A stretch of 64,000 nucleotides of DNA. Source: Mucilaginibacter sp. OK098. Lineage in GTDB: Bacteria; Bacteroidota; Bacteroidia; Sphingobacteriales; Sphingobacteriaceae. Where the stretch lies: NCBI RefSeq assembly GCF_900142915.1, contig NZ_FRCM01000001.1, forward strand, positions 1,178,001 through 1,242,000, written 5' to 3'. The notes beneath the pieces were generated by a model that saw only the letters and a program-made list of their open reading frames with translations, made no database searches and was not told the origin of the DNA. The position numbers and the translations under genes were made by a program. Positions 32,056-41,002 of this stretch are shown one piece after another. How positions within the stretch are numbered: the first letter of the stretch is position 1; each line of letters opens with the position of its first letter.

Positions 32056-33414
32056 TTATATTATCTCGAAGTATCTTTTCAGTTCCCAATCAGTTACACT
32101 TTTGCCGTATTGCCTGCACTCCCAGAGTCTGGTATTTGCAAAATGATCAACAAATGCTTCGCCAAATAATTCTTTGGCAATGGCCGATTCTTTCATAATC
32201 ATTGTTGCGTCATGAAGATTTGAGGAAAGGCTGCCATTTCTTTTATCCTGGTAACCATTACCCACTGTTGCAGGGATGGTTAAAGGCAGTTTGTTTTTTA
32301 TTCCATATAAACCCGATGCCAGGGCCGCAGCCATCGCAAGGTATGGATTGGTATCTGACCCGGGGATCCGGGTTTCCAGGCGGGTATAATTTTCTGATGT
32401 ATGGATCACCCTAAGGGCTGTTGTGCGGTTATCAATTCCCCATGTAACTGTAGTTGGCGCCCAGGCACCCTCAACCAAACGTTTATAGCTGTTAATAGTT
32501 GGCGCAAACATGGGCAGAATATGCGGCAGGCAGTGTAGCTGGCCGGCCAGGTAATGTTTATGCAGGTCGCTCATATTATATTCATCCTTCGCACTGTAAA
32601 AAAGATTTTTTGATTGATCTTTTGTCCACAAGCTTTGGTGAATATGTCCACTGCAACCCGGAAGGTTTTCGTTCCACTTGGCCATAAATGTTGCCATTAT
32701 GCCATGCTTGTTGGCTATTTCTTTTACGGCTGTTTTAAACAAAACCGCTTTATCTGCAGCTTCCATAACATGATCGTGCAAAATAGCCGCTTCATATACC
32801 CCCGGACCGGTTTCTGTGTGCAAACCTTCCAGCGGTACATTAAACTGCAGCAGCAGGTCGAAAAGATCGTTATAAAACTCATCATTTAACGAGGTCCGCA
32901 ATATGGAATAACCAAACATCCCCGGGGTAAGGCTTTCTAAATTGGTAAAGCTTTTATCCTGCAGGCTTTGCGGTGTTTCCCTGAAATTAAACCATTCGAA
33001 TTCCTGTGCAAATTCGGGGTGATAGCCCAGGTCTTCACATTGTTTGGAGATGCGTTTTAACAGGCTGCGCCCGCAGGCTGGCAGGTCATTCCCATCGGCC
33101 TTACTAAAATCGCCCAGAAAAAATGGGATATTTTCATCCCATGGAATGGTTCGAAAGGTTGACAAATCAATCCGGCACATCTGATCAGGATAACCTGTGT
33201 GCCACCCGGTAAGTTTTACATTATCATAACAGGCATCGCTGCTATCCCATCCCCATACAACATCACAAAAGCCAAAGCCGTCATGCAAGCCATCAACAAA
33301 TTTTTTTTGATGGATCACCTTGCCACGCAAAACACCATCAATATCGGCAAATGCGAACTTTATTTTTTTTATATCGTTTTCTTTAAGGTAGGTTTTAATC
33401 TGATCTTCATTCAT
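32056..33414 (-). CDS. glutamine synthetase-like ligase (GS type I fold)
   Basis: 452 residues with intact GS motifs: FAQEFEWFNF (Glu metal ligand), LHTETGPGVYEAAI (Glu), GCSGHIHQSLW (His), WGIDNRTTALRV and ETRIPGSDTNPYLAMAAAL. Resembles gamma-glutamylpolyamine/ethanolamine ligases (PuuA-like) and FluG-type proteins more than housekeeping GlnA. It forms a gamma-glutamyl amide from glutamate, ATP and an amine; the amine is unknown. Operon with an APH-fold kinase; a divergent cyclotransferase gene lies 144 bp away. Confidence 0.85.
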   Translation of the reverse strand: MNEDQIKTYLKENDIKKIKFAFADIDGVLRGKVIHQKKFVDGLHDGFGFCDVVWGWDSSDACYDNVKLTGWHTGYPDQMCRIDLSTFRTIPWDENIPFFLGDFSKADGNDLPACGRSLLKRISKQCEDLGYHPEFAQEFEWFNFRETPQSLQDKSFTNLESLTPGMFGYSILRTSLNDEFYNDLFDLLLQFNVPLEGLHTETGPGVYEAAILHDHVMEAADKAVLFKTAVKEIANKHGIMATFMAKWNENLPGCSGHIHQSLWTKDQSKNLFYSAKDEYNMSDLHKHYLAGQLHCLPHILPMFAPTINSYKRLVEGAWAPTTVTWGIDNRTTALRVIHTSENYTRLETRIPGSDTNPYLAMAAALASGLYGIKNKLPLTIPATVGNGYQDKRNGSLSSNLHDATMIMKESAIAKELFGEAFVDHFANTRLWECRQYGKSVTDWELKRYFEII

Positions 33415-33558
33415 AACATGTAGAATAATTGACGGAGCAATTTAAGCACAACAAATGTAATGCTTAAAACAATAAAATATGTTGTTGAGCTGTCGCAAAA
33501 CATTGCTCTATTGTATTACGCTACGAGCGCTATCTTTGTTTGACTAAAATCTTAACAA

Positions 33559-33954
33559 TTGAAAGAAGCACCTTCTTATTTATTTGTTTACGGAACCTTG
33601 TTAGATAAGCAGAATGAATTTGGCGCCTATTTAAATGCCAAATGTTCTTTTTATGCCGAGGGTAAATTTAAAGGCAGGCTTTATGATATCGGCGAATACC
33701 CTGGAGCCGTATCAGATGCCGATAGCGCCTATTATGTACATGGTAAAGTTTTCTTAATTAATGATCAGGATAATGTATTGAAGCAATTGGATTATTATGA
33801 AGGATTTGCAGCTGATCAAGCACAGCCAAATTTATTCATCAGGGAAAGTATAGCTATTGAAACTGGTAATGAATCGGTAATGTGCTGGGTATATTTATAC
33901 AATTTGCCGGTTAGTGGCCTAAGTCTTATTAAATCCGGCAGGTATTTACTGTAA
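33559..33954 (+). CDS. gamma-glutamylcyclotransferase-family protein (TTG start)
   Basis: 131 residues of the AIG2/GGCT fold: FVYGTLLD at 10-16 (substrate-binding loop), GEYPGA, and Glu81 in QLDYYEGF, the expected catalytic acid. TTG at 33559 is needed because the YGTLL motif starts 10 residues in and TAA lies six bases upstream. By family it releases 5-oxoproline from gamma-glutamyl amides. Divergent from the GS-like gene, so it may trim what that enzyme makes. Confidence 0.83.
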   Translation: MKEAPSYLFVYGTLLDKQNEFGAYLNAKCSFYAEGKFKGRLYDIGEYPGAVSDADSAYYVHGKVFLINDQDNVLKQLDYYEGFAADQAQPNLFIRESIAIETGNESVMCWVYLYNLPVSGLSLIKSGRYLL

Positions 33955-33992
33955 GTCTGATCCGTTAACAGCACTTTGCTCAGGACAAATCA

Positions 33993-34039
33993 GAGGCATA
34001 GCCTCGACCTATCTTGCAGCAACGGATTTTAATCCGTTG
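33993..34039. repeat. palindromic REP-like repeat, copy 1 (family C)
   Basis: GAGGCATAGCCTC palindrome (33993-34005) followed by CAACGGATTTTAATCCGTTG (34020-34039), a 20-bp palindrome. The block ctcgacctat...caacggattttaatccgttg recurs at 35493-35530 with slight changes. Confidence 0.7.
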
Positions 34040-34040
34040 A

Positions 34041-34075
34041 AAAAAAAATCCCCCGGCGTTTTACAACCAGGGGAT
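34041..34075 (-). terminator. intrinsic terminator of the glutamine synthetase gene
   Basis: On the minus strand ATCCCCTGG pairs with CCGGGGGAT (one wobble) around a short loop, followed by nine Ts. A classical terminator 27 bases after the gene end at 34103. Confidence 0.8.
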
Positions 34076-34102
34076 AAGAACATATTTAATTTAGTTAGGA
34101 AA

Positions 34103-35113
34103 TTAAACTTTAGCCGACTTTACTGTTTTGATAATAACAGCAGCTACTTTGTACGGATCAGCAGCCGAATTAGGGCGACGATCTTCCAGGTAACCATTCC
34201 AGCCTTTTTGTACAGTGTAAAGCGGGATGCGGATTGAAGCACCGCGATCTGATACACCATAGCTATAGTCATGGATAGAAGCAGTTTCGTGTTTACCGGT
34301 TAAACGCAATTCGTTATGTGCACCATAAACAGCTATACATTCAGCAACTGCCGGACGGAAAGCTTCGCAAATTATATCATAAGTTGCTTTGCTGCCTGCA
34401 GTTCTTAACGTTGTGTTTGAGAAGTTAGCGTGCATACCAGAACCATTCCAGTCTAATTCGCCCAATGGTTTGCAATGCCAGTTGATAGAAACACCATGTG
34501 ATTCACCAATTCTTTCAAGCAGGTAACGTGCAACCCAAATCTGGTCACCAGCTTCTTTAGCGCCTTTTGCAAAGATCTGGAATTCCCACTGACCGGCAGC
34601 AACTTCAGCGTTGATACCTTCAACATTTAAACCTGCTTCAAGACAAATATCCAAATGCTCTTCAACAATATCGCGTCCGTAAGCATTGTTTGCACCAACT
34701 GAACAGTAGTAAGGGCCTTGCGGACCTGGATAACCACCAGCTGGGAAGCCAAGGGGTTTGTTAGTTTCAGGATCCCATAAAAAGTACTCCTGCTCAAAGC
34801 CAAACCAAAAATCATTATCATCATCCTGGATCAAAGCACGGCCATTTGACTCGTGAGGAGCGCCGGTTGAATCAAGTACTTCGCACATTACAAGGTAAGC
34901 ATCAAGCCTTCCCGGATCTTTACAAATAAAAACAGGTTTCAGAACGCAATCAGATGATCCGCCCGGTGCCTGCTCGGTTGATGAACCGTCAAAGCTCCAA
35001 TTTGGGCAATCTTCTAATTTACCGCTGAAATCTTTTTCAATTTTTGTTTTACTGCGCAGGCTTTGTGTTGGTTTGTAGCCATCAAGCCAAATGTACTCAA
35101 GTTTAGTTGCCAT
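34103..35113 (-). CDS. glnII: glutamine synthetase, type II (beta-grasp, eukaryotic-like)
   Basis: 336 residues, shorter than GSI, and with GSII motifs: DCPNWSFDGSSTEQAPGGSSDC (ATP loop), FGFEQEYFLWD, GINAEVAAGQWEFQI, GSGMHANFSN, NELRLTGKHETASI and DRGASIRIP. Makes glutamine from glutamate and ammonia. It is a second GS-fold gene, 700 bp from the GSI-like ligase, so one is the housekeeping enzyme (this one) and the other is specialised. Strong terminator downstream. Confidence 0.92.
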   Translation of the reverse strand: MATKLEYIWLDGYKPTQSLRSKTKIEKDFSGKLEDCPNWSFDGSSTEQAPGGSSDCVLKPVFICKDPGRLDAYLVMCEVLDSTGAPHESNGRALIQDDDNDFWFGFEQEYFLWDPETNKPLGFPAGGYPGPQGPYYCSVGANNAYGRDIVEEHLDICLEAGLNVEGINAEVAAGQWEFQIFAKGAKEAGDQIWVARYLLERIGESHGVSINWHCKPLGELDWNGSGMHANFSNTTLRTAGSKATYDIICEAFRPAVAECIAVYGAHNELRLTGKHETASIHDYSYGVSDRGASIRIPLYTVQKGWNGYLEDRRPNSAADPYKVAAVIIKTVKSAKV

Positions 35114-35464
35114 TGTTTAATGAATTTATAATATAGGGTTGAAATCTTATTTTTTGTAACGTTATCTACAAATAATGTTGCGAATTTAAATTATTTTTAT
35201 AAATTTCATTACAAAATGTTAAAAAAATTCTAAATATTTTCAAAAATCCGTGTTTATAGTATGAAAATGGCTAAAAAGCGATCTGTATTGGCCAACTTAT
35301 TAACAACCGGTTAAAAAATGGCTCAAAAAAGCAAAAACCGTTTAGGATAAAATATCATTGAAAGGCTTAATAATGATATTAAAACCTCATTTGTTTGATG
35401 CGGCGGTTCAAAAGCAACTATTCCTGATCTTTTTGAACCCTTGGTTATTAATATTTTCGGCCAG

Positions 35465-35530
35465 ATAGAGGTATTATCCTCACTTAGTGCTACCTCGACC
35501 TATATTGTAACAACGGATTTTAATCCGTTG
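35465..35530. repeat. palindromic REP-like repeat, copy 2 (family C)
   Basis: GAGGTATTATCCTC-type hairpin, then ctcgacctat and CAACGGATTTTAATCCGTTG (35511-35530), matching copy 1 at 33993-34039. Confidence 0.7.
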
Positions 35531-35619
35531 GCTATAAAAAGCAGATAAAAAAGAACAATAGGTTCGGTCCATATAAATCCATGTAAAATGGTAAATACTT
35601 CCTAAGATTGATATGCATC

Positions 35620-35702
35620 GTGCCGACGGCACTCCGTACGTTCGATATCAGTTCTCAACGGGTTGAAACCCGTTGTTACAAAATGTGTCGAGCCGAAGGC
35701 TC
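35620..35702. repeat. palindromic triplet repeat (family C variant)
   Basis: Three palindromes in a row: GTGCCGACGGCAC (35620-35632), CAACGGGTTGAAACCCGTTG (35656-35675) and GAGCCGAAGGCTC (35690-35702). It is the same architecture as the ATTTTAAT form with changed centres. Resembles REP-type elements; a mobilising RAYT enzyme is not in this window. Confidence 0.7.
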
Positions 35703-35744
35703 TTACTGTAAGGGACAACGAATCTTTTGTACACTCGTACCTCA

Positions 35745-35780
35745 TAAATCCGAAATCGAAATTCCGAAATCCGAAATCAT
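35745..35780. repeat. short tandem array of CCGAAATC words
   Basis: aaatccgaaatcgaaattccgaaatccgaaatcat contains four degenerate copies of the word. Just upstream of mdh; may be one arm of an inverted word repeat or a polymorphic spacer. Confidence 0.45.
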
Positions 35781-35868
35781 ACCACATATTGCACATTTTT
35801 TACACAGGGAAAAATATAAATATCTATCTTCGGCCAGTTTAATTTTCCATCTGCAAAAATCAAATAAT

Positions 35869-36807
35869 ATGAAGATAACTGTTGTTGGTGCCGGAGCTGT
35901 AGGCGCTACCTGCGCGGATAATATCGCCAGGAAAGAATTGGCCGAAGAACTTATTTTATTAGACATCCGCGAAGGTTTTGCCGAAGGCAAAGCTATCGAT
36001 ATGATGCAAACCTCTGCCCTTTTAGGTTTTGATACTAAAGTTAAAGGTGTTACCAGTGATTATGCGGCTACTGCTGATTCAGAAGTGGTTGTTATAACCT
36101 CTGGCTTGCCGCGTAAACCGGGCATGACCCGCGAAGAGCTTATCGGCACAAACGCCAATATTGTAAAAAGCGTTACCGAAAATATCCTTAAATATTCTCC
36201 GAACACCATCATCATTGTGGTTTCGAACCCGATGGATACTATGAACTACCTTACTCTGAAAACTTCTGGCTTACCAAAAAACCGAATCTTAGGTATGGGT
36301 GGCGCTTTGGATTCATCAAGGTTTAAATATTACTTGAGCCAGGAATTGGGCTGCTCACCAGCAGACTTAAATGCTGTTGTTATTGGCGGTCACGGTGATA
36401 CTACAATGATCCCGTTAATTAACCATGCTACCTGGAACAGTATCCCGGTAACTCAATTATTAAGCAAAGAACAACAGGATAAAGTGGTTGCGGCAACAAT
36501 GGTTGGTGGCGCTACTTTAACCAAGCTAATTGGCACCTCTGCATGGTATGCACCGGGCGCAGGTACTGCTGCAATGGTTGAAAGCATTGTACGCGATGAG
36601 AAAAAACTGATCTCGTGCGGTGTTGCACTTGACGGTGAATACGGTCAAAAAGACATCTCTTTGGTTGTTCCTGTTATCCTTGGTAAAGGCGGATTTGAAA
36701 AGATCCTCAACTTTAAATTAAGCGATGCTGAACAGGCTGAATTTAACAAAAGCGCTGATGCCGTACGTAACATGAACCAGGTATTGTTTGATACCGGCGT
36801 TATTTAA
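35869..36807 (+). CDS. mdh: malate dehydrogenase
   Basis: 312 residues from the ATG at 35869; the upstream open frame to 35608 is repeat read-through. NAD-binding GAGAVGATCADN, substrate Arg in SGLPRKPGMTREELIG, VSNPMD, catalytic His in VVIGGHGDTTMIPL and Asp/Arg partners. LDH-like MDH type (312 aa), interconverting malate and oxaloacetate in the TCA cycle. A clear terminator lies 21 bases downstream. Confidence 0.95.
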   Translation: MKITVVGAGAVGATCADNIARKELAEELILLDIREGFAEGKAIDMMQTSALLGFDTKVKGVTSDYAATADSEVVVITSGLPRKPGMTREELIGTNANIVKSVTENILKYSPNTIIIVVSNPMDTMNYLTLKTSGLPKNRILGMGGALDSSRFKYYLSQELGCSPADLNAVVIGGHGDTTMIPLINHATWNSIPVTQLLSKEQQDKVVAATMVGGATLTKLIGTSAWYAPGAGTAAMVESIVRDEKKLISCGVALDGEYGQKDISLVVPVILGKGGFEKILNFKLSDAEQAEFNKSADAVRNMNQVLFDTGVI

Positions 36808-36827
36808 TTATAGCTTTAAACTACAGG

Positions 36828-36863
36828 AAAAGGCTTTCATCAGAGATGGTGAGAGCCTTTTTA
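36828..36863. terminator. intrinsic terminator between mdh and the TonB-MORN gene
   Basis: AAAAGGCTTTCA (36828-36839) pairs with TGAGAGCCTTTT (36850-36861) with one wobble, followed by T-run/TTAG. It serves mdh (plus) and, on the other strand, the convergent TonB gene. Confidence 0.8.
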
Positions 36864-37808
36864 GTTTGTTGCAAAGCCGATAGGTACACTATATGCAACA
36901 TTTACCGGTTTTCCATGTACATATCCTGGTTTCCATGAAGGGAAAAGTTTTATTACCCTTACAGCTTCTTCATCGCAGCCGTCTCCTATTCCCCTCGCAA
37001 CATATATGTCGGTTAATTTGCCGTCAATTCCACAAATAAAACTAACTATTACCTTTCCTTGTGTTCCATTCTTTATTGCTTCTATGGGATAACGAATGTT
37101 TTTTGCCAAAAATCTTATAAATGCGTCCATTCCGCCTGTAGATCCGGGATTCTCCTCTACTTTTGTAAAAGCTATTTTACCCGATTTATAAGTATTTTTA
37201 GAATAAATTAAATTGCCATTATTATACTCATTTTCAACTGCTATTGAATCGTCTTTTTTCAAATGCCAGATCCCATCTTCTTTTCCACTGTCAATTTTCC
37301 CTTCTGCTATTATACCGGCAAAATGCTCATCTAACAATACCATACTGCCATTACCATTTTCAGCCAAAACCTTACCTGTGGAGTCACGGCATTCACCATA
37401 GGTAACTTTGCCGTCGGCCCCATAATTACTTGTATAATAAAGCTTACCATTCGGGAAGTAATTAACTTCGTGTCCAACCGGCTTTCCGTCTTTAAAACTT
37501 CCCGTTCCTTTCTTTTTGCCATTCGGATAATAAGCAATATACCCGCCATCGTACAATAAATTTATATCCCTGGTTTTTGAATTGGTTAACAGCCTTATCT
37601 TCCCGTTGGGGTAATACTCATAAACCACATACAAATTTTTATCAATACTCGTATCTGGCGGAAGAACTACCATTGAATAATCGGCACGGTCCTTTGTTGA
37701 AAGCTGTTTGCCGGAGTTTTTTAAATAATATATTAAACCTCCCTTTTGAGCAAAGGAGCCCGTAAAAACGAACAAGCAAAAAATTAAAGTAAATATATGT
37801 TTAAGCAT
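36861..37808 (-). CDS. energy-transducer TonB-like protein with MORN repeats
   Basis: 315 residues. Signal peptide (MLKHIFTLIFCLFVFTGSFAQ), then MORN-like YYPNGK(K/L) repeats (about 60-200: VYEYYPNGKIRLL, IAYYPNGKKKGTGSF, VNYFPNGKLYYTS), and a TonB C-terminal domain (GKVIVSFICGIDGKLTDIYVARGIGDGCDEEAVRVIKLFPSWKPG). No N-terminal transmembrane anchor with proline-rich linker, so it is a secreted or periplasmic variant rather than a classical energy transducer. Role unknown. Confidence 0.82.
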   Translation of the reverse strand: MLKHIFTLIFCLFVFTGSFAQKGGLIYYLKNSGKQLSTKDRADYSMVVLPPDTSIDKNLYVVYEYYPNGKIRLLTNSKTRDINLLYDGGYIAYYPNGKKKGTGSFKDGKPVGHEVNYFPNGKLYYTSNYGADGKVTYGECRDSTGKVLAENGNGSMVLLDEHFAGIIAEGKIDSGKEDGIWHLKKDDSIAVENEYNNGNLIYSKNTYKSGKIAFTKVEENPGSTGGMDAFIRFLAKNIRYPIEAIKNGTQGKVIVSFICGIDGKLTDIYVARGIGDGCDEEAVRVIKLFPSWKPGYVHGKPVNVAYSVPIGFATN

Positions 37809-37949
37809 AATTATAATTTGAGCATGAAGGTAATACTTGTTTGCCGATAATCATAAATTCAGTTTTTCCATCATCTCGATTTTTGATCGCAATTAAATTG
37901 ACTCTTATCAAATATTTTCAATTGTCACCTTATTTTAGGACGAGTCATA

Positions 37950-38048
37950 GTAGAGACGCAATGCTTTGCGTCTCCCGCATTCAAATCCTACTTTGCCGAT
38001 CCCGCCCCCCTATATAAAAACGCCCCGACAAATCGGGGCGTCTCTACA
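37950..38048. repeat. GTAGAGACGC element with terminal inverted repeats (family D)
   Basis: Ends GTAGAGACGC (37950-37959) and GCGTCTCTAC (38038-38047) are inverted repeats. Inside are the palindrome GAGACGCAATGCTTTGCGTCTC (37953-37974) and CGCCCCGACAAATCGGGGCG (38021-38040). 99 bp, non-coding; a related short copy at 51708-51734. Confidence 0.7.
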
Positions 38049-38080
38049 ACAATATAAAACTATTTTCAGGCGATTTCAAA

Positions 38081-38132
38081 GATTAAGTTGATCAACTTAT
38101 AAACCTAATCTAACCCAATCAACTAAATCAAC
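38081..38132. repeat. TTAATCAAC-word repeat (family A) at the M1 peptidase 3' end
   Basis: gattaagttgatcaac, then cctaatctaacccaatcaactaaatcaac, ending at the stop codon of the M1 peptidase gene. Confidence 0.65.
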
Positions 38133-40742
38133 CTACTGCCTATAAGTATCATTAGTAAGCCCTGTATTAGCTGTTGCGCTTTTTATTTTAAACTGAATTG
38201 GCTGACCATTAACACTATTCATTTCTGTAAACGGCAGTTTAACACCTGTGTTTACATTTTGGTAGTCGCTAAATTCCATTACCGTTGCGTTTGGCACATC
38301 TGTAAATTGTTTAACTTTTAAACCGGTTTTCTGATCGTAAAAATACTTTACGTTGATGTTATCCGGAGAAGTTACCGTAATTAAATAAGCTAACTGGCCA
38401 TTAACAACCTGGTAGTTGCTATCAAGTACCGCTGTATAACCCGGTTTATTAAAATCTAGCTCAGGAAAAAGCTTGTAACGTGCTCTTACAGCGCCTCTTT
38501 CCGTTTTTGCCTTAAGCGGGGCGGTTCTGCCGTTTTGCTTAAATTCTATGCTGTCACCATCTATAATAATATGGGTTAAGTTAAAATTGTTATACTTGGG
38601 CACAGTAATATTCATTGCAAATTTACCTGGTGTTTTATACTTGCTTACCTTTACAAAGGTATAGCCCTGTACAGTACCCTCTGAAGTTATGGTAATGTCA
38701 TTTACATCTTTAAGCCTTTGCTCGCCGCCTACTGCATCAAGGTAATTTTTAATAACAGTTGCCGCGGTTATGCCTTTTGTCATTGCAACCCCGCTTAATG
38801 AGTTGTTCTGTGCATTTACATCGGGTAAAACATGATCAGGATCAAGCGTAGCATAAGTAATTTTCGAGGTCGATTTATAGGCAAATGTCCACGTTCCGCC
38901 GCGTTGCCAGATCTCGGCAGGCAATTTAATAGTGCTGCTATTGCCGTTTTCTTCTTTAACGGCAATAGTTACAGGTAATGCCATACCCTCCAGGTTTTCT
39001 ATAGTAATTAAAGCGCCTTTTGAAGGATCGTTATCTACATAATTGATTTCTTTAACCGACTGATCAAGCTTTAAAGTAGTGGTAAACCATTCTTTCCAAA
39101 ACCAGCTCAGGTCTTCACCGGCGGCATTATCCATCGAGTGGAAAAAATCCCACGGCGTAGGGTGTTTAAATGCCCAGCGTTTAATATAAGTTCTAAAGGC
39201 ATAGTCAAAACGTTCCTCTCCTAATATTTGTTCGCGCAATATGGTTAAACCCATTGCAGGTTTTTCATAGGCGGCATAACCCAAATAGTTAGGCTGAATT
39301 ACATCAGGGGTATTCATAATAGCGTCAGCATCAGGCGAAAACATTCCAGCAGCTGCCTTTTGCGCATCAGCGGGTTCAAAGTATTCGCCATTGTTAAATA
39401 CTTTGGTATCAACTTTATTTATAAAGGTATTAAAGCCTTCATCCATCCAGGCATATTTACGCTCGTTCGAGCCTACTATCATCGGGAACCAGTTGTGGCC
39501 GAATTCGTGGTTGGTAACTTCCCATAAGCCGCCGCCCTGGTTTTGTGATCCGCAAAATACAATACCCGGATATTCCATGCCGCCTACAATGCCGGCAACG
39601 TTGGTAGCTACAGGGTAAGTGTATTCAAACCACTCTTTCGAGTATAGCTCAATACAACCTTTTACATATTCGGTTGAGCGGCTCCAGGCATTCATCCCTT
39701 TACTTTCAATTGGGTAAACAGATTGTGCAAGCGCTTTTTTGCCGCTTGGCAAGTTAATCCTGGCTGCATCCCATAAAAATGCTTTTGAAGCTGCCCATGA
39801 TACATCACGTGAGTTTTTACAGAAAAAATGCCAGGTAAGGTTTGCTTTTGCAGGATATGAATCGCTGCCGGTAAGATCAACAGAATCCTTTATCATTACC
39901 GTTTTATCGCTGTTTTTTGCCGCATTCATCCTGCCCAGAATCTTTGGCGAGAACACCTCTGCAGGGTTTAACAGCTCGCCCGAGCCTACCACAACCAGGT
40001 TAGCCGGTGCGGTAATGGTATAATCAAAGTTACCATACTCAAGGTAAAACTCAGAAGCGCCCATGTAAGGAATCACGTTCCAGCCGGTAACATCATCATA
40101 AACCTCCATTCGCGGGTACCATTGCGCTATTTCATAGATCCAGCCGTTTTTTGTTTTTTGCCTGCCCATCCTGTCTGTTCCGTATTCAGGTACGTCAAAC
40201 TTGTAGTCAATCTTTATCTGTGTTTTTGCGCCACCGGCTCTAAGTGTATCGTTTAGCTTTATTTGCAAACGGGTATCAGTTACCAGGTAATCTACTTTTT
40301 CGGTTTTGCCATTTTTTATAATGTAAACGCCTTTTATCTCATCGCCCTGGGTAAATGTTTTGTTGGTAAACCTGCCGCCTTCAACGGGACTGGTAGCTTC
40401 GCCGCGCGAATCTGCTTTATAAATATTCTGATCAACCTGCAGCCATAAAAAGCCAAGCGGATCAGGGCTGTTATTGGTATAAGTTATAAGTGTGGTGCCT
40501 GTTACGCTATGTTTAGCAGTATCCAAAGTAACATTCAACTTATAGTCGGCACGGTTTTGCCAGTATTTTGCGCCTGGTGCGCCACCGGCAGTGCGAAACT
40601 CATTTCCTTTTTCAGGATAAAATAATGGATTGAAAATTTTATGCTGATCGTAACTGGATTTAGGTTCCTCTGTGCTTTGTGCATGTGCGGTATACATACC
40701 GGCGCACAACAGAAGTGACAAGGTTAACTTAGTGTATTTCAT
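38133..40742 (-). CDS. M1 family metallopeptidase with C-terminal extension
   Basis: 869 residues, signal peptide [22 protein letters not shown]. Gluzincin motif HEFGH-x18-E (His412, Glu413, His416, Glu435) and the exopeptidase-like GGMEYPG. An extra C-terminal part of about 230 residues (from [16 protein letters not shown]) is a beta-rich lipoprotein-like domain seen in Bacteroidota surface proteins. Probable periplasmic/outer-membrane aminopeptidase for peptide use. ATG start; no partner genes adjacent. Confidence 0.9.
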   Translation of the reverse strand: MKYTKLTLSLLLCAGMYTAHAQSTEEPKSSYDQHKIFNPLFYPEKGNEFRTAGGAPGAKYWQNRADYKLNVTLDTAKHSVTGTTLITYTNNSPDPLGFLWLQVDQNIYKADSRGEATSPVEGGRFTNKTFTQGDEIKGVYIIKNGKTEKVDYLVTDTRLQIKLNDTLRAGGAKTQIKIDYKFDVPEYGTDRMGRQKTKNGWIYEIAQWYPRMEVYDDVTGWNVIPYMGASEFYLEYGNFDYTITAPANLVVVGSGELLNPAEVFSPKILGRMNAAKNSDKTVMIKDSVDLTGSDSYPAKANLTWHFFCKNSRDVSWAASKAFLWDAARINLPSGKKALAQSVYPIESKGMNAWSRSTEYVKGCIELYSKEWFEYTYPVATNVAGIVGGMEYPGIVFCGSQNQGGGLWEVTNHEFGHNWFPMIVGSNERKYAWMDEGFNTFINKVDTKVFNNGEYFEPADAQKAAAGMFSPDADAIMNTPDVIQPNYLGYAAYEKPAMGLTILREQILGEERFDYAFRTYIKRWAFKHPTPWDFFHSMDNAAGEDLSWFWKEWFTTTLKLDQSVKEINYVDNDPSKGALITIENLEGMALPVTIAVKEENGNSSTIKLPAEIWQRGGTWTFAYKSTSKITYATLDPDHVLPDVNAQNNSLSGVAMTKGITAATVIKNYLDAVGGEQRLKDVNDITITSEGTVQGYTFVKVSKYKTPGKFAMNITVPKYNNFNLTHIIIDGDSIEFKQNGRTAPLKAKTERGAVRARYKLFPELDFNKPGYTAVLDSNYQVVNGQLAYLITVTSPDNINVKYFYDQKTGLKVKQFTDVPNATVMEFSDYQNVNTGVKLPFTEMNSVNGQPIQFKIKSATANTGLTNDTYRQ

Positions 40743-40860
40743 TGTAAAAAATGTTTTTTATGCAAGATATAAATATAATATTATTTAAATATTCGGAACA
40801 GCTGAATATTTGGGAAGATGTGAATTAAACATGCGAAAATCACCCTTTTAGGGGGAGAGG

Positions 40861-41002
40861 AGTAAGAGGCAAGATTGTAAGAATCAAGAGACAAGACAGT
40901 AAGAATCAGGATGCAAGACAGTAAATTTTATTTTCCCTTTCTAATTCTTGATTCTTGACTTCTTGATTCTTGGCTCTTGTCCTCTTGATTCTTGACTCTT
41001 CC
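40861..41002. repeat. TCAAGAATCAAGA-word inverted repeat (family B), copy 2
   Basis: Left arm 40863-40920 (gattgtaagaatcaagagacaagac...) and right arm 40941-41000 (ctaattcttgattcttgacttcttgattcttgg) are reverse complementary word runs. The right arm meets the stop codon of the ATPase gene. Confidence 0.7.

Larger units (their letters stand above)
35114..35868. other. 755-bp gene-free region with palindromic repeats, mdh promoter side
   Basis: Divergent between glnII and mdh. The left half (35114-35460) is A/T-rich with no ORF; a TTTG-19-TAAGATTT pattern near 35145-35175 (minus) is a weak glnII promoter candidate. The right half holds family C repeats at 35465-35530 and 35620-35702 and a tandem AATCCGAAATC array (35745-35780). 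Open frames here are spurious reads of the repeats. Confidence 0.6.
37809..38132. other. 324-bp intergenic region with two repeat families
   Basis: Lies between the start of the minus-strand TonB gene and the end of the minus-strand M1 gene. It holds the GTAGAGACGC element (37950-38048) and a family A word repeat (38081-38132); 37809-37945 is A/T-rich without recognised signals and must include the TonB gene promoter. Confidence 0.6.

Noticed and set aside
35602..35796. 64-codon frame on the minus strand over the palindromes
   Set aside because: It is a translation of family C and CCGAAATC repeats, with no start context or similarity.
35608..35868. Upstream open extension of malate dehydrogenase (87 extra codons)
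   Set aside because: It reads through palindromic repeats and tandem words, and the family starts exactly at MKITVVGAGAVG.
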